Below, piece by piece: positions 20,565-30,456 of a stretch of DNA of 64,000 bases; position 1 is the first letter of the stretch, and the number at the start of each line of letters is the position of its first letter. The notes beneath the pieces were generated by a model. The model did no database searches and was not told the DNA's origin. It saw nothing but the letters and a program-made list of their open reading frames with translations. The DNA comes from Knoellia sinensis KCTC 19936. Its GTDB lineage: Bacteria; Actinomycetota; Actinomycetes; Actinomycetales; Dermatophilaceae. The stretch lies in contig NZ_AVPJ01000001.1 of assembly GCF_000768705.1 (NCBI RefSeq), forward strand, positions 1-64,000. Reading direction: 5' to 3'. Both the position numbers and the translations under genes were made by a program.

Positions 20565-21212
20565 TCAGGAGGCGTCGGCGTCAGCCTTGGTCGGCTCGGT
20601 GGCGGGCTCCTCGGCCGTCGCGGCCTCAGGTGCCGGTGCCTCGGCGGCCGCCGCGGCTGCGCTGTCGTCCTTCTTGCGTCGCTGCTCGGCGCGCGCCTCG
20701 GACTTCTTCTTGGTCGGCGCGAGCACCATGATCATGTTGCGCCCGTCCTGCTTTGGGGCGGATTCGACGGTGCCCAACTCGATGACGTCCTCGGCCAGCT
20801 TCTGCAGGAGGCGGAAGCCCAGTTCCGGTCGCGACTGCTCGCGGCCGCGGAACATGATCGTCACCTTGACCTTGTCGCCGCCGCCCAGGAACCGGACGAC
20901 GTGGCCCTTCTTGGTGGCGTAGTCGTGCGGGTCGATCTTGGGACGGAGCTTGATCTCCTTGATGACCGTGTTGACCTGGTTCTTGCGTGCTTCTCGGGCC
21001 TTCATGGCGGCTTCGTACTTGTATTTGCCGAAGTCCATGAGCTTGGCGACCGGCGGCTTGGCCATGGGGGCCACCTCGACCAGGTCGAGGTCTGCCTCCG
21101 CGGCGAGGCGCAGGGCATCCTCGACGCGGACGATGCCGACCTGCTCGCCGTTGGGGCCAACCAACCGCACCTCCGGAACCCGGATGCGGTCGTTGATACG
21201 AGGCTCGCTGAT
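20565..21212 (-). CDS. infC: Translation initiation factor IF-3, with an ATC start
   Basis: IF-3 controls subunit dissociation and start-codon fidelity. From the proposed start the protein is 215 residues: [19 protein letters not shown] (N-domain), the lysine-rich linker near [16 protein letters not shown], and a C-domain with the DHVxR-like [15 protein letters not shown]-terminal Ala/Glu/Pro tail of about 40 residues is typical of actinobacteria. The start is decided by AAGGAG (21224-21219), 6 nt before an ATC codon at 21212. Rare AUU/AUC starts are a known feature of infC, used for autoregulation because IF-3 rejects them. GTG 21245 is in frame but has no ribosome-binding site. Confidence 0.93.
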   Translation of the reverse strand: MSEPRINDRIRVPEVRLVGPNGEQVGIVRVEDALRLAAEADLDLVEVAPMAKPPVAKLMDFGKYKYEAAMKAREARKNQVNTVIKEIKLRPKIDPHDYATKKGHVVRFLGGGDKVKVTIMFRGREQSRPELGFRLLQKLAEDVIELGTVESAPKQDGRNMIMVLAPTKKKSEARAEQRRKKDDSAAAAAAEAPAPEAATAEEPATEPTKADADAS

Positions 21213-21475
21213 GTCGTACTCCTTGTGGTCTGAAACAACGGACACTGTCCGGACATGAGGAAAGGCTCCTCGCGCAGCGCCCGAGAAGCCTCACATCCGT
21301 CCACGAAAGCACCACAACAGACGTGAATCTGTCGTGGACCATGTGGAGAAACCCGGCGACCCTGAGGTCATCGCGGGTGGAAGCGAACTTCACTTGCGCA
21401 CTGGCCCAGCACCTGGAGGGTGATGGACACAGCCGGTCCGCCGACAAGGTTAGCAGCGCTCGGCGTTCCAACCAA
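21213..21475 (-). promoter_or_regulatory. infC promoter and long structured leader
   Basis: The minus-strand promoter has -35 TTGGTT (21475-21470), a 17-bp spacer and -10 TAACCT (21452-21447), giving a leader of about 230 nt. It contains a 10-bp stem (21312-21321 with 21328-21337, one G-U pair) and, nearer the gene, a 9-bp stem GGCTTCTCG/CGAGGAGCC (21290-21282 and 21272-21264) followed by TTTCCTC, which resembles a terminator. A TCGTGG segment downstream of the first hairpin could pair with its 5' arm instead. This looks like an attenuator for the infC operon. Confidence 0.6.
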
Positions 21476-21534
21476 TTCGACGTATGCCGTCCGCTCCCCC
21501 TGCGTTGGCGGGTCGCCCCTTGCGTCGTCCGGAA

Positions 21535-21560
21535 CGCGCTAGCCGCCCTTCGGCTGCGCG
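21535..21560 (-). terminator. Hairpin ending the his/sseB transcript
   Basis: CGCGCAGCCG and CGGCTAGCGCG (minus strand) form a 10-bp stem with one bulged A and a 5-nt loop. It lies between the sseB stop and the infC promoter. There is no long T-run. Apart from this hairpin and the infC leader I see nothing coding in 21213-21658. Confidence 0.45.
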
Positions 21561-21658
21561 CCACCTTCCAGAGTCCCTCACCTCGCCTTGTCGGGCGCGC
21601 AGTCCTTCGGTCGGACGCACGTCCCACACGACGCCACGGGGCTGCGGCTCGGGAGCGC

Positions 21659-22345
21659 TCAGGTGATGCGGAAGGCGAGTCCGTCGATGCGGGCGCGCAA
21701 CTCACCGTCGGTGGCGAGCCGCTCCCCCACCCTTGTGGCGACGGCTTGGACCTCGCTGGCGTCGAGGCCGGGGGCGAGTTCGAGGGCCACACCGAGGATG
21801 CCCTGACCGGCAGGTGCGCCCTCTTCGATGCGATGACCTCTGACGGCGTCTTCGTCGGCGACGGCGCGCGACACTCCCTGGGCCACGAAGGGGTCGTCGT
21901 GGGGTGGCAGCCAGTCGCGCTCCTGGGCGAGGGCCCACACCATGGATGGGCGCAGAGCGGTCGCGGTGGGGCCTGCGACGTCGATGACGATGACGTCGCA
22001 TCGCTCGCTGACCGCGGCCTGTGCGGCGCGGGCGGAGGTCACGGGGACGGGGCGGGCCTCAGGATCCCAGGCGGCAATGGCCGCGAGACTCGTGAAGACG
22101 GGGAGGGCGCGCTCCCCGTCCGGGGCGACGAGCGTGACTGCGGCCATGTCGGTCTTCTTGTCGACCGTGAGCCCGCCTTCGGTGCCCGTCTCGACGGGCT
22201 CCGCGACGATGGGGACGAGGAGCCTGGCCCCCTGCAACACAGTCATGAGCTGCCTGGAGTCGCCTCCAGCGATCGCCGCGGCGAGCGCGGGGTCCGCTGA
22301 GCCGTCGTCGCCGTCGAAACCGGTGAAGACGAGGTCGCGGGTCAT
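21659..22345 (-). CDS. SseB-family protein
   Basis: A 228-residue cytoplasmic protein. The middle part ([13 protein letters not shown], then [22 protein letters not shown]) matches the SseB N-terminal domain, in which a short TDMA/LPVFTS pattern is conserved; the family function is not known. ATG 22345 overlaps the priA stop (ATGA). Actinobacterial his operons often carry such a gene next to priA. hisF, which might be expected here, is absent. Confidence 0.75.
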   Translation of the reverse strand: MTRDLVFTGFDGDDGSADPALAAAIAGGDSRQLMTVLQGARLLVPIVAEPVETGTEGGLTVDKKTDMAAVTLVAPDGERALPVFTSLAAIAAWDPEARPVPVTSARAAQAAVSERCDVIVIDVAGPTATALRPSMVWALAQERDWLPPHDDPFVAQGVSRAVADEDAVRGHRIEEGAPAGQGILGVALELAPGLDASEVQAVATRVGERLATDGELRARIDGLAFRIT

Positions 22346-23076
22346 GGGCGTCCGGCGACGTCGAGCGCATCGGGAAGGGTGAAGGCTCCCCGATACAGCG
22401 CGGAGCCGATGATCGCGCCTTCGACGCCGTCACCGACCATGGTCCGCAGGGTCTCAAGGTCGGCGAGGGTCGAGACACCACCGGATGCGATGACGGGACG
22501 GTCGGTCCGTGCACAGACGTCGCGGAGCAGGTCGACGTTCGGACCCTTGAGCATGCCGTCCTTGTTGACGTCGGTGACGACATAGCGGGCACAGCCTTCA
22601 CGGTCGAGACGGTCCAAGGTCTCCCAGAGGTCGCCACCCTCCTGGGTCCAGCCGCGGGCAGCGAGAGTCGTGCCACGAACGTCGAGCCCCACCGCCACCC
22701 TGTCGCCGTGTTCGGCGATGGCGTGAGCCGTCCACTCGGGATCCTCCAGTGCAGCCGTGCCCAGATTGACTCGGCGGCATCCGGTCGCCAGAGCCCGGTC
22801 AAGGGTCTCGGCGTCGCGGATCCCACCGCTCATCTCCACCTGAATGTCGAGGGTGCCCACGATCGTGGCAAGAAGTTCGGCGTTGTCGCCCCGTCCGAAG
22901 GCTGCGTCGAGATCGACGAGGTGCAACCACTCGGCACCCTGTTCCTGCCATCGCAGGGCAGCCTGGAGGGGCTCCCCGAACTCACCACCGGTGCCGGCCA
23001 CCCCCTGGACGAGCTGGACGGCGCGTCCCCCGGCGACGTCGACGGCGGGGAGGAGCTGGAGGCGGGGCGTGGTCAT
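22342..23076 (-). CDS. priA: Phosphoribosyl isomerase PriA (HisA/TrpF dual function)
   Basis: A (beta-alpha)8-barrel isomerase of 244 residues. [18 protein letters not shown] carries the first catalytic Asp, VEMSGGIRD the N-terminal phosphate site, and [15 protein letters not shown] the second Asp. [15 protein letters not shown] is the C-terminal phosphate site. In actinobacteria this enzyme serves both histidine (ProFAR isomerase) and tryptophan (PRA isomerase) synthesis, and no trpF is present in the window. The dual role is inferred from the lineage, not shown by the sequence alone. Confidence 0.93.
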   Translation of the reverse strand: MTTPRLQLLPAVDVAGGRAVQLVQGVAGTGGEFGEPLQAALRWQEQGAEWLHLVDLDAAFGRGDNAELLATIVGTLDIQVEMSGGIRDAETLDRALATGCRRVNLGTAALEDPEWTAHAIAEHGDRVAVGLDVRGTTLAARGWTQEGGDLWETLDRLDREGCARYVVTDVNKDGMLKGPNVDLLRDVCARTDRPVIASGGVSTLADLETLRTMVGDGVEGAIIGSALYRGAFTLPDALDVAGRP

Positions 23077-23120
23077 GACACCTTCACGTGGTCGGTTGGG
23101 CGGGGCGTTGAATCAGAGGA

Positions 23121-23765
23121 TCAGAGGGATCGAACCCAGTTCTCCAGCAGGTGAAGCCCTGCGTCGCCCGACTTCTCGGGGTGGAACTGGGTCGCCGAGA
23201 GGGGGCCGTTCTCGACCGCCGCGACGAAACGATCACCGTGGGTCGCGTGCGTGACCTTGGGTGCGACGGCCGCGAAGTGTCCGGTGGGCTCGGCCAAGGT
23301 CCAGGAGCGAACGGCATACGAGTGCACGAAGTAGAAGCGCTCGGACTCGACGCCGGCAAACAGACTGGACCCCGTCGGGACCTCCACGTCGGTCCACCCC
23401 ATGTGGGGCACGATCGGGGCGTTGAGCCGCTCGACGGTGCCGGGCCACTCGGACAGACCCTCTTCAGTCGTCGCGCTGGGTTCGGTCGAGGCCTCGAACA
23501 GCGCCTGCATGCCGACGCACACCCCGAGAACCGGGCGGCCCCCGGAGAGTCGCACGTCGATGATTCGGGGGGCCTCAGCAGCGCGCATCCCGCGGAGGCA
23601 GGCATGGAAGTTGCCCACGCCCGGCAGCAGGAGTCCATCTGCGTCGAGGGCGCGCTGTCGGTCGGCCGTGAGCTCGACGTGCGCGCCGACCCGTTCGAGC
23701 GCACGGACGGCACTGTGCACGTTGCCGCTGCCGTGGTCGAGAACGACGACGCGTCGTCCGGTCAT
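23121..23765 (-). CDS. hisH: Imidazole glycerol phosphate synthase, glutaminase subunit
   Basis: Class I glutamine amidotransferase that supplies ammonia to HisF. The 214-residue product has [18 protein letters not shown] at the N-terminus, the nucleophile Cys in [12 protein letters not shown], and the His/Glu pair in [16 protein letters not shown] 23765 overlaps the preceding stop as ATGA; a GTG/ATG up to five codons upstream is also open. Its partner gene hisF is not in the window. Confidence 0.95.
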   Translation of the reverse strand: MTGRRVVVLDHGSGNVHSAVRALERVGAHVELTADRQRALDADGLLLPGVGNFHACLRGMRAAEAPRIIDVRLSGGRPVLGVCVGMQALFEASTEPSATTEEGLSEWPGTVERLNAPIVPHMGWTDVEVPTGSSLFAGVESERFYFVHSYAVRSWTLAEPTGHFAAVAPKVTHATHGDRFVAAVENGPLSATQFHPEKSGDAGLHLLENWVRSL

Positions 23766-24388
23766 CGCTCGGACTCCCATCGGTGGGCGGCTTCCTCCGC
23801 GACGAGAGCGTCGAAGGCGGCGATCGAGCGGGGGCTCGGGTCAATGCGTTCGTGGGTCTCGTCCGCGCCGTCGCGGAGGAGTTCCTCCCCAGGGAGGCCC
23901 AACAGATGCATGAGCCCGACGAGCACGTCGAGCGGTTGACCGGCCGCGTCGGCAAAGTGCTCGGCAACGGCCGCCGACGTCGTCCGCGAACGCGCGCCGG
24001 CGACGTCGACGATGAGGGCTGCGGGGAGTGCAGGAAGGTCAGGGGTGCGGCGCACTCCGCGACCGGGCTCCCACACCAACCAGCGCTGTTCGAGGCGCCA
24101 ACCACGGGCCTGGACCGTGACCACGGCACAGCCGTCGATGACGAAGAGCCCGATCGCCGGGCGGTGGCGGGTCGGCACCCGACGAGCGGCGAGGATCTCC
24201 AACCCGACGTCGTAGGGAGCAGCTGCGAGCGCGCGGTCCTCGGCCAGGCACACGCCGGTCCAGCCGGGGAGTTGGCAGACACGCACCGCGGCGAGTCCAC
24301 GCTTGACCCAGCGCGCCGACGCGGCGGCACTCCCACGGACGAGGACGAGTCCGTGTCCGAGGTCAGGGGTCCGGTCAGAAGTGGCCAC
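23762..24388 (-). CDS. Conserved hypothetical protein in the histidine operon
   Basis: A 208-residue protein of unknown function between hisB and hisH. The N-terminal half is rich in beta-strand-like segments ([39 protein letters not shown]), and the C-terminal half is helical and acidic ([20 protein letters not shown]). No catalytic motif or membrane segment is visible. It starts 3 bp after hisB and overlaps hisH by 4 bp, so it is co-translated with histidine enzymes. A role in histidine metabolism is suggested only by position. I do not recognise the family. Confidence 0.6.
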   Translation of the reverse strand: MATSDRTPDLGHGLVLVRGSAAASARWVKRGLAAVRVCQLPGWTGVCLAEDRALAAAPYDVGLEILAARRVPTRHRPAIGLFVIDGCAVVTVQARGWRLEQRWLVWEPGRGVRRTPDLPALPAALIVDVAGARSRTTSAAVAEHFADAAGQPLDVLVGLMHLLGLPGEELLRDGADETHERIDPSPRSIAAFDALVAEEAAHRWESER

Positions 24389-24391
24389 GGC

Positions 24392-24997
24392 TCAGAGTGC
24401 ACCCTTGGCGCTGGGGATGCCGTCCACACGGGGGTCCGGTTCGACGGCCGCACGCAGGGCACGCGCCACGGCCTTGAACTGGGCTTCGACGACGTGGTGC
24501 GGGTCGCGACCCCCCAGCACGCGAACGTGCAGGGCGATGCCGGCGTGATAGGCGAAGGATTCGAAGACGTGCCGCGTCAGGGACCCGATGTAGTTGCCGC
24601 CGATGACGGCGTACTCCTGACCGGTGGGCTCGCCCGTGTGCACGACATAGGGACGTCCGGCGACGTCGACGACGGCGTGCACGAGGGCCTCGTCCAGCGG
24701 GACCGTCGCGTCACCGAATCGGGAGATCCCACGCTTGTCCCCCAGGGCTTCACGGACGGCGTCGCCCAGCACGATGGCGACGTCCTCAACCGTGTGGTGG
24801 GCATCGACGTCCACATCACCCGTGGCCTTGACCCGCAGGTCGATGAGGGAGTGCTTGGCGAACGACAGGAGCATGTGGTCGTAGAAGCGAACACCCGTGC
24901 TCACCTCGCCCACCCCGGTGCCGTCGAGGTTGATCGTGAGCTCGACGCTGCTCTCGGAGGTCGAGCGGCTCACCGTCGCGGTGCGGTTGCTGGTCAC
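24392..24997 (-). CDS. hisB: Imidazoleglycerol-phosphate dehydratase
   Basis: Manganese-dependent dehydratase of histidine synthesis, 201 residues, the monofunctional actinobacterial form without the phosphatase domain. Signatures are [30 protein letters not shown] (metal-binding His and Glu), [14 protein letters not shown] and [20 protein letters not shown] 24997 overlaps the hisC stop (ATGA). Confidence 0.97.
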   Translation of the reverse strand: MTSNRTATVSRSTSESSVELTINLDGTGVGEVSTGVRFYDHMLLSFAKHSLIDLRVKATGDVDVDAHHTVEDVAIVLGDAVREALGDKRGISRFGDATVPLDEALVHAVVDVAGRPYVVHTGEPTGQEYAVIGGNYIGSLTRHVFESFAYHAGIALHVRVLGGRDPHHVVEAQFKAVARALRAAVEPDPRVDGIPSAKGAL

Positions 24998-26115
24998 GGC
25001 TGTCCTTCCAGGTGGTCGGGGCCCAGGGATGCGATGGCCTCGAGGAAGGCCGACGTCTCCTCCGGTGTCCCGGCGGTGACTCGAAGATAGTGGGCGATCC
25101 CGACGTCACGGACGAGGACCCCGTGGTCGAGCAGGGCCTGCCAGGTCCGGTGGCTGTCGCGCAGCCCTCCGAAGAGGACGAAGTTGGCGTCGCTCGCGAC
25201 TGGCACCAGACCGAGACCGGGTAGCGCCTCGACGATGCGGTCGCGCTGCTCCTTGATGACGTCGACCGTCGCCAGCATGGTGTCGGCGTGCCTGAGAGCG
25301 GCTCGAGCGACCGCCTGCGCCGTGGACGACAAGTGGTAGGGCATCCGGACGAGCCGGAGCGCGTCGACCAACTCGGGGTCCGCAGCGAGGTAGCCCAGTC
25401 GGCCACCTGCGAACGCGAAGGCCTTGCTCATCGTGCGGGTGACCACGAGCCGCGGTCGACCTGCGAGCAGGGTCAGCGCGCTGGGCGTGCCCGGTCGGGC
25501 GAACTCCGTGTATGCCTCGTCAACGACGATCACTGCACGGGGCGCCGCGTCGTGCACGGCCTCCACCACGTCAAGGCCGAGCGCCGTGCCCGTCGGGTTG
25601 TTGGGCGAGCAGAGGAAGACGAGGTGGGGGTCGTGCTCCGTGACCTGGGACACCGCCGAGTCGAGCGACAGGTCGAAAGGTCCGCTGGTGTCCCCGATGC
25701 CACGCAACCCGTCAATCCAGGTCGTGCCCGTTGTCGCCGTGATGATCGGGTGCATGGAGTACGCCGGCGTGAAGCCCAGTGCGGCCCTCCTCGGCCCACC
25801 AAAGGCCTGAAGCAGGTGCAGGAGAACCTCATTGGACCCGTTGCCGGCCCAGACCTGCTCCGGACTCACCGCCGTTCCGCTGCGCGAGAGGTATGCCGCG
25901 AGGTCACCTCGCAGGTCCGTGAACTCCCGATCGGGGTACCGGTTCAAACCGGGCGCCACGGCCGCGACAGCGGCCACGATCTCGTCGACGACCGCAGCGG
26001 GCACGGCATACGAGTTCTCGTTGGTGTTGAGCGCGAACGGAACGTCGAGCTGCGGTGCGCCATAGGCCGTCTTGCCGCGTAGGTCCTCGCGCAGCAGGCT
26101 CTCGATCTCGCTCAT
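24994..26115 (-). CDS. hisC: Histidinol-phosphate aminotransferase
   Basis: Class I/II PLP aminotransferase of 373 residues. [13 protein letters not shown] is near the N-terminus, then [41 protein letters not shown], and the PLP lysine in [17 protein letters not shown]. Its start overlaps hisD (ATGA), giving the order hisD-hisC-hisB. Confidence 0.96.
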   Translation of the reverse strand: MSEIESLLREDLRGKTAYGAPQLDVPFALNTNENSYAVPAAVVDEIVAAVAAVAPGLNRYPDREFTDLRGDLAAYLSRSGTAVSPEQVWAGNGSNEVLLHLLQAFGGPRRAALGFTPAYSMHPIITATTGTTWIDGLRGIGDTSGPFDLSLDSAVSQVTEHDPHLVFLCSPNNPTGTALGLDVVEAVHDAAPRAVIVVDEAYTEFARPGTPSALTLLAGRPRLVVTRTMSKAFAFAGGRLGYLAADPELVDALRLVRMPYHLSSTAQAVARAALRHADTMLATVDVIKEQRDRIVEALPGLGLVPVASDANFVLFGGLRDSHRTWQALLDHGVLVRDVGIAHYLRVTAGTPEETSAFLEAIASLGPDHLEGQP

Positions 26116-27428
26116 GCCAGGTCTGGAAGGCGCGCGGTGACGGCCTCACCGTGGGCCGGGAGGTCCTCGGCGCGAGCGAGCGTCACGACGTGGGCCCCGA
26201 CGTCGCGGAGGGCAGCCTCGGAGTACTCGACCACGTGGATGCCGCGGAGGAAGGACTGCACGGAGAGTCCGCTCGAGTGGGCCGCGCAGCCACCGGTGGG
26301 CAGCACGTGGTTGGACCCGGCGCAGTAGTCGCCGAGGCTCACCGGCGACCAGGTGCCCACGAAGACCGCACCCGCATTGCGCACGCGTGCGGCCACGGCC
26401 GCGGCATCGCCCGTGTGGATCTCGAGGTGCTCGGCCGCGTAGGCGTTGACGACGTCGAGGCCCACATCGATCGAGTCGACGAGGACGACCGCGGACTGCG
26501 GACCTGTGAGCGACTCGCGGACACGCTCGGAGTGCTTGGTCTCGGCGACGCGACGGATCACGGCCGCCTGGACGGCCTCAGCCAGCTCCGCACTGTCGGT
26601 GACGAGGACCGCCGCGGCCATGGGGTCGTGCTCTGCCTGGCTGATCAGGTCGGCAGCGACGTGCTCGGGGTCGGCCTGCGAGTCCGCGAGGACGGCAATC
26701 TCGGTCGGCCCTGCCTCGGCGTCGATCCCGATGAGGCCCTTGAGGAGGCGCTTCGCCGCGGCGACCCAGATGTTGCCGGGTCCCGTGACGAGGCTGACCG
26801 GCTCGAGCTCCTCGACACCCTCGAGTCCATGGGCGAAGGCCGCCACGGCCTGGGCGCCGCCCATGGCCCACACCTCCTCCACACCGAGGAGTGCACAAGC
26901 GGCGAGAATCGTGGGGTGCGGCCACCCACCGAAGTCCTTCTGTGGCGGGCTGGCGACCGCGAGGGAACCGACGCCGGCAAGGAGCGCGGGCACGACGTTC
27001 ATGACGACACTGCTGGGGTAGACGGCACGGCCGCCGGGAACGTAGAGACCCACGCGATCCACGGGCACCCACCGCTCTGTCACGGTCCCGCCGGAGCTCA
27101 CGGTCGTCGACGTGTCCGCACGCACCTGGTCCGCGTGAACGATCCGGGCCCGTCGAATCGACTCGTCCAGTGCCGCACGCACAGCCGGGTCGAGGTTCTC
27201 GACGGCTCGAGCGATGACCTCGCGCGGGACTCGCAGTGAGTCCGGGCGCACGCCGTCGAACTTCTCGGACGCGTCGAGCACCGCCTCGGCCCCGCGGGTG
27301 GCCACGTCGTCACAGATGGGACGCACGGCCGCCAGTGCAGCCTCGACGTCGAGTTCGGCTCGAGGCAGCGTCGCGCGGAGCTCACGGACACCGGGCGCGC
27401 GTCCTCGCAGGTCGAGAACGGGGATCAT
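26112..27428 (-). CDS. hisD: Histidinol dehydrogenase
   Basis: Zinc- and NAD-dependent enzyme for the last two steps of histidine synthesis, 438 residues. [48 protein letters not shown] and [15 protein letters not shown] are all seen. ATG 27428 lies 6 nt after TAGACT (27440-27435), a -10 element that includes the glnE stop TAG, so a separate leaderless transcript is possible in addition to read-through from glnE 9 bp upstream. Confidence 0.96.
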   Translation of the reverse strand: MIPVLDLRGRAPGVRELRATLPRAELDVEAALAAVRPICDDVATRGAEAVLDASEKFDGVRPDSLRVPREVIARAVENLDPAVRAALDESIRRARIVHADQVRADTSTTVSSGGTVTERWVPVDRVGLYVPGGRAVYPSSVVMNVVPALLAGVGSLAVASPPQKDFGGWPHPTILAACALLGVEEVWAMGGAQAVAAFAHGLEGVEELEPVSLVTGPGNIWVAAAKRLLKGLIGIDAEAGPTEIAVLADSQADPEHVAADLISQAEHDPMAAAVLVTDSAELAEAVQAAVIRRVAETKHSERVRESLTGPQSAVVLVDSIDVGLDVVNAYAAEHLEIHTGDAAAVAARVRNAGAVFVGTWSPVSLGDYCAGSNHVLPTGGCAAHSSGLSVQSFLRGIHVVEYSEAALRDVGAHVVTLARAEDLPAHGEAVTARLPDLA

Positions 27429-27437
27429 GCGGTCAGT

Positions 27438-30400
27438 CTAAGTAGGGTCCTCGTAGAAGACCTTTTCGGCCGCATGTCGGGCACGACGGGCCACCCGCCG
27501 GTAGCGGTTGGCGAGTTCCTGACCGGACTTGGGGCCGAGGCCGAGGATCCGCGCCATCCCGTCGGCATCTCGGACGTCGGACGGCACGGAGTCGACCGGG
27601 CGCCCTCGCGCGAGGAGGCCGGCGTTGCGCATCTCCGAGGCGAGTCGCCACGACTCGGCCAGCGCGGACGCGTCCTCGGCGTCGATGAGTCCCTCGTCCC
27701 GCGCAGCCTCGAGCGCACCGATCGTCGACGTCGTCCGGAGTGCCGGGATCTCGTGCGCATGCTCCAGTTGGATCATCTGGGCGCACCACTCGACGTCGGA
27801 GAGCCCACCGTGTCCAAGCTTGAAGTGGGCCTTGCGGTCGGCTCCGCGCGGGAGCCGTTCGGACTCCATGCGCGCCTTGAGGGTGCGGATCTCGCGCACC
27901 TGGCCCGCGTCGAGGCCGCCCTCCGGCCACCGGAGCGGGTTGATCAGTTCGACGAAGGCCGACCCGAGATCGGGGTCTCCCGCGACCGGCGCGGCGCGCA
28001 GCAGCGCCTGTGCCTCCCAGACCAGGGACCACCGCTCGTAGTAGGCACGGTAGGAGTCCAGAGACCGGGTGAGGGGGCCGTTCTTCCCCTCGGGGCGCAG
28101 ACCCGCGTCGACTTCGAGCCTCGGGTCCGGAGCCGCGAGGCCCAGCAGTCGGATCAGTTCCTTGACGACCTCGAGCGCCTGCTCCTGGGCGGCCCGACCG
28201 TCGGCACCTGAGACCGGGTCGTGGACGAAGAGCACGTCGGCGTCACTTCCGAACGCCGCCTCGCCTCCTCCGAGTCGGCCCATGCCCACGACGAGGTGTC
28301 GGCTCAGCGGCGGTGCGCCAGACTCGCGCTCGACGGCCTCGAGGACGACCTCCAGGGTCACGTCGATCAGGGCCCCACTGAGGTCGGCCAACGCGGCGCC
28401 CAACTCGTCGAGGGTGATCTGACCGAGCAGCGACGCCACAGCCATGCGGAACAGCTCTGATCGCCGCACCGCACGGGCCGCCAGCACGGCCGCCTCCGAC
28501 CCGTCCTTGCGACGCGCGGCCGCGCGCATCCGCGCCTGCACGTCTGCCCGTGGCCTCGGCCGCAGACCACTGGGGTCGCCAAGGAACTGGACCGACTCGG
28601 GGCCCTGCTCGAGGAGGTCGGCGGCGTACCGGCTCCGGCCGAGCGTGTGCGCGAGCCGCTCCGCGGCGCTGCCCTCGTCACGCAGGAGGCGGAGGTACCA
28701 CGGAGTCGTGCCGAGCTGGTCGCTGATCCGTCGGAACGCGAGCAGTCCCGCGTCGGGATCGGCTTCATCCGCGAACCACCCGAGCATGACCGGGAGGAGC
28801 TGGCGCTGGATCGCCGCGCGTCGGCTCACCCCGCCGGTGAGAGCCTCGAGATGCCGAAGCGCACCCTTGGGGTCACGGAAGCCGAGGGCGGCGAGACGCT
28901 CACGCGCCGCCTCTGGGGTGAGTCGCACCTCGTCCGGCCCCAGACGGGCGACGGCCGACAGCAGCGGCCGGTAGAAGATGCGCTGGTGGAGCCGCCGCAC
29001 CTCGCGCGCGGCCGTGCGCCATTGCGCGACGACCGAGTCCTCGGGGTCGCGCTGATGTCCGAGTGCGCGACCGAGGCACCGCAGGTCGCCCGGAGCCGTG
29101 GGCATGAGGTGCGTGCGGCGCAGTCGGTGCAGTTGGATGCGGTGCTCGAGCGTACGAAGGAGCCGGTATGCCGTGTCGAGGGTTTGCGCATCCTCTCGCC
29201 CGACATACCCGCCCTGGGAGAGTGCTGCCAAGGCGGTGAGCGTTGTGCCGGACCGCAGCGAGGCATCGGCCCGACCGTGGACGAGTTGGAGCAGTTGGAC
29301 GCTGAACTCGATGTCGCGCAGCCCACCTGGACCGAGCTTGAGCTGGCGGTCGGCCTCCCCCGAAGGCACGTTGTCCTCGACGCGCCGCCGCATGGCCTGC
29401 ACGTCCTCCACGAAGTTCTCGCGCGAGGCGGCCGACCAGACGAACGGCGCGACGGCCTCGACGTAGGCGCGGCCCAGCGCGCGGTCCCCCGCGATCGGGC
29501 GCGCCTTGAGCAGCGCCTGGAACTCCCAGGTCTTGGCCCAGCGCTCGTAGTAGGAGACGTGCGAGTCGAGCGTCCGCACCAACGGCCCGTTCTTGCCCTC
29601 GGGGCGCAGGGCGGGGTCCACCTGCCACAACGACCCCGCAGCCGTCGAGCTCGAACAGATGCGGATGAGGTGGGTCGCCATTTCGGTGCCGACGCGCAGT
29701 GCCGTCTCCTCATCCGCGCCCTCGGCAGGCTCGGCGACGAAGATGACGTCGACATCACTGATGTAGTTGAGCTCTCGCCCGCCGGTCTTGCCCATGCCGA
29801 TGACCGCGAAGCGGCACTGGCTCGCCTCGTCGCCCACAGCGGCACGCGCGATGACGAGTGCCGCCTCCAAGGCCGCCTCGGCGAGGTCCGCGAGTGCGGC
29901 GGCTGTCTCCGACAGGCGAGCCTGCGGGTCCGGCCGTGAGACGTCGAGCGTGGCGATGCCGAGGAGCTGGCGCCTGTATTCGATCCGCAGGGCGTCTTCG
30001 GGAGTGGTGCCCTCACCCGGGCCGGAGACCGCCGCGGTGAGGAGGTCGATGCGCTCCTCGACCTCGAGCGGGAAGGCGTTGGTCACAGCACTCCAGTGCT
30101 CCGGCCGCACCACGAGGTGATCACCCAGAGCAGTCGAGGCACCGAGGACGGCGAAGAGGCGTTCGCGCGACCGACCGGGCTCACTCAGGGCCGTGACGAG
30201 CTCGTCACGGATCGACGCCCGGGCCGGCGCCCCGACGGCCTCCATGAGGCGCACGAGCGCGAGCAGTGCCTGGTCGGGATCGGCGACCCGCGACAGGGCC
30301 ACGGCCAAGCCCTCGGCCTCGACCCGCTCGCGGTCCTTGATGAGCGGGGCCAGGACGGGATCGGCCAAGAGGCTCACAGTGCGGCGAGGGTCGGCAAAGC

Positions 30401-30446
30401 CGAGCCGGGTCAGATCGCCCGGAACGGACGGCATACGGGCGCTCAT
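27438..30446 (-). CDS. glnE: Glutamine synthetase adenylyltransferase/deadenylylase
   Basis: Bifunctional 1002-residue enzyme that adds AMP to, or removes it from, glutamine synthetase according to nitrogen state. It holds two nucleotidyltransferase-like domains. The N-terminal one (about residues 200-300) has GRELNYISDVDVIFVAEP with the DxD pair. The C-terminal one (about 690-800) has GGGEAAFGSDADVLFVHDP. Helical GlnD-type regions follow each (FEFQALLKARPIAGD and VWEAQALLRAAPVAGD repeat the pattern). It begins 10 bp after glnA2, and hisD follows by 9 bp, so nitrogen control and histidine synthesis may share a transcript. Confidence 0.96.
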   Translation of the reverse strand: MSARMPSVPGDLTRLGFADPRRTVSLLADPVLAPLIKDRERVEAEGLAVALSRVADPDQALLALVRLMEAVGAPARASIRDELVTALSEPGRSRERLFAVLGASTALGDHLVVRPEHWSAVTNAFPLEVEERIDLLTAAVSGPGEGTTPEDALRIEYRRQLLGIATLDVSRPDPQARLSETAAALADLAEAALEAALVIARAAVGDEASQCRFAVIGMGKTGGRELNYISDVDVIFVAEPAEGADEETALRVGTEMATHLIRICSSSTAAGSLWQVDPALRPEGKNGPLVRTLDSHVSYYERWAKTWEFQALLKARPIAGDRALGRAYVEAVAPFVWSAASRENFVEDVQAMRRRVEDNVPSGEADRQLKLGPGGLRDIEFSVQLLQLVHGRADASLRSGTTLTALAALSQGGYVGREDAQTLDTAYRLLRTLEHRIQLHRLRRTHLMPTAPGDLRCLGRALGHQRDPEDSVVAQWRTAAREVRRLHQRIFYRPLLSAVARLGPDEVRLTPEAARERLAALGFRDPKGALRHLEALTGGVSRRAAIQRQLLPVMLGWFADEADPDAGLLAFRRISDQLGTTPWYLRLLRDEGSAAERLAHTLGRSRYAADLLEQGPESVQFLGDPSGLRPRPRADVQARMRAAARRKDGSEAAVLAARAVRRSELFRMAVASLLGQITLDELGAALADLSGALIDVTLEVVLEAVERESGAPPLSRHLVVGMGRLGGGEAAFGSDADVLFVHDPVSGADGRAAQEQALEVVKELIRLLGLAAPDPRLEVDAGLRPEGKNGPLTRSLDSYRAYYERWSLVWEAQALLRAAPVAGDPDLGSAFVELINPLRWPEGGLDAGQVREIRTLKARMESERLPRGADRKAHFKLGHGGLSDVEWCAQMIQLEHAHEIPALRTTSTIGALEAARDEGLIDAEDASALAESWRLASEMRNAGLLARGRPVDSVPSDVRDADGMARILGLGPKSGQELANRYRRVARRARHAAEKVFYEDPT

Positions 30447-30456
30447 GCTGCGCCCC

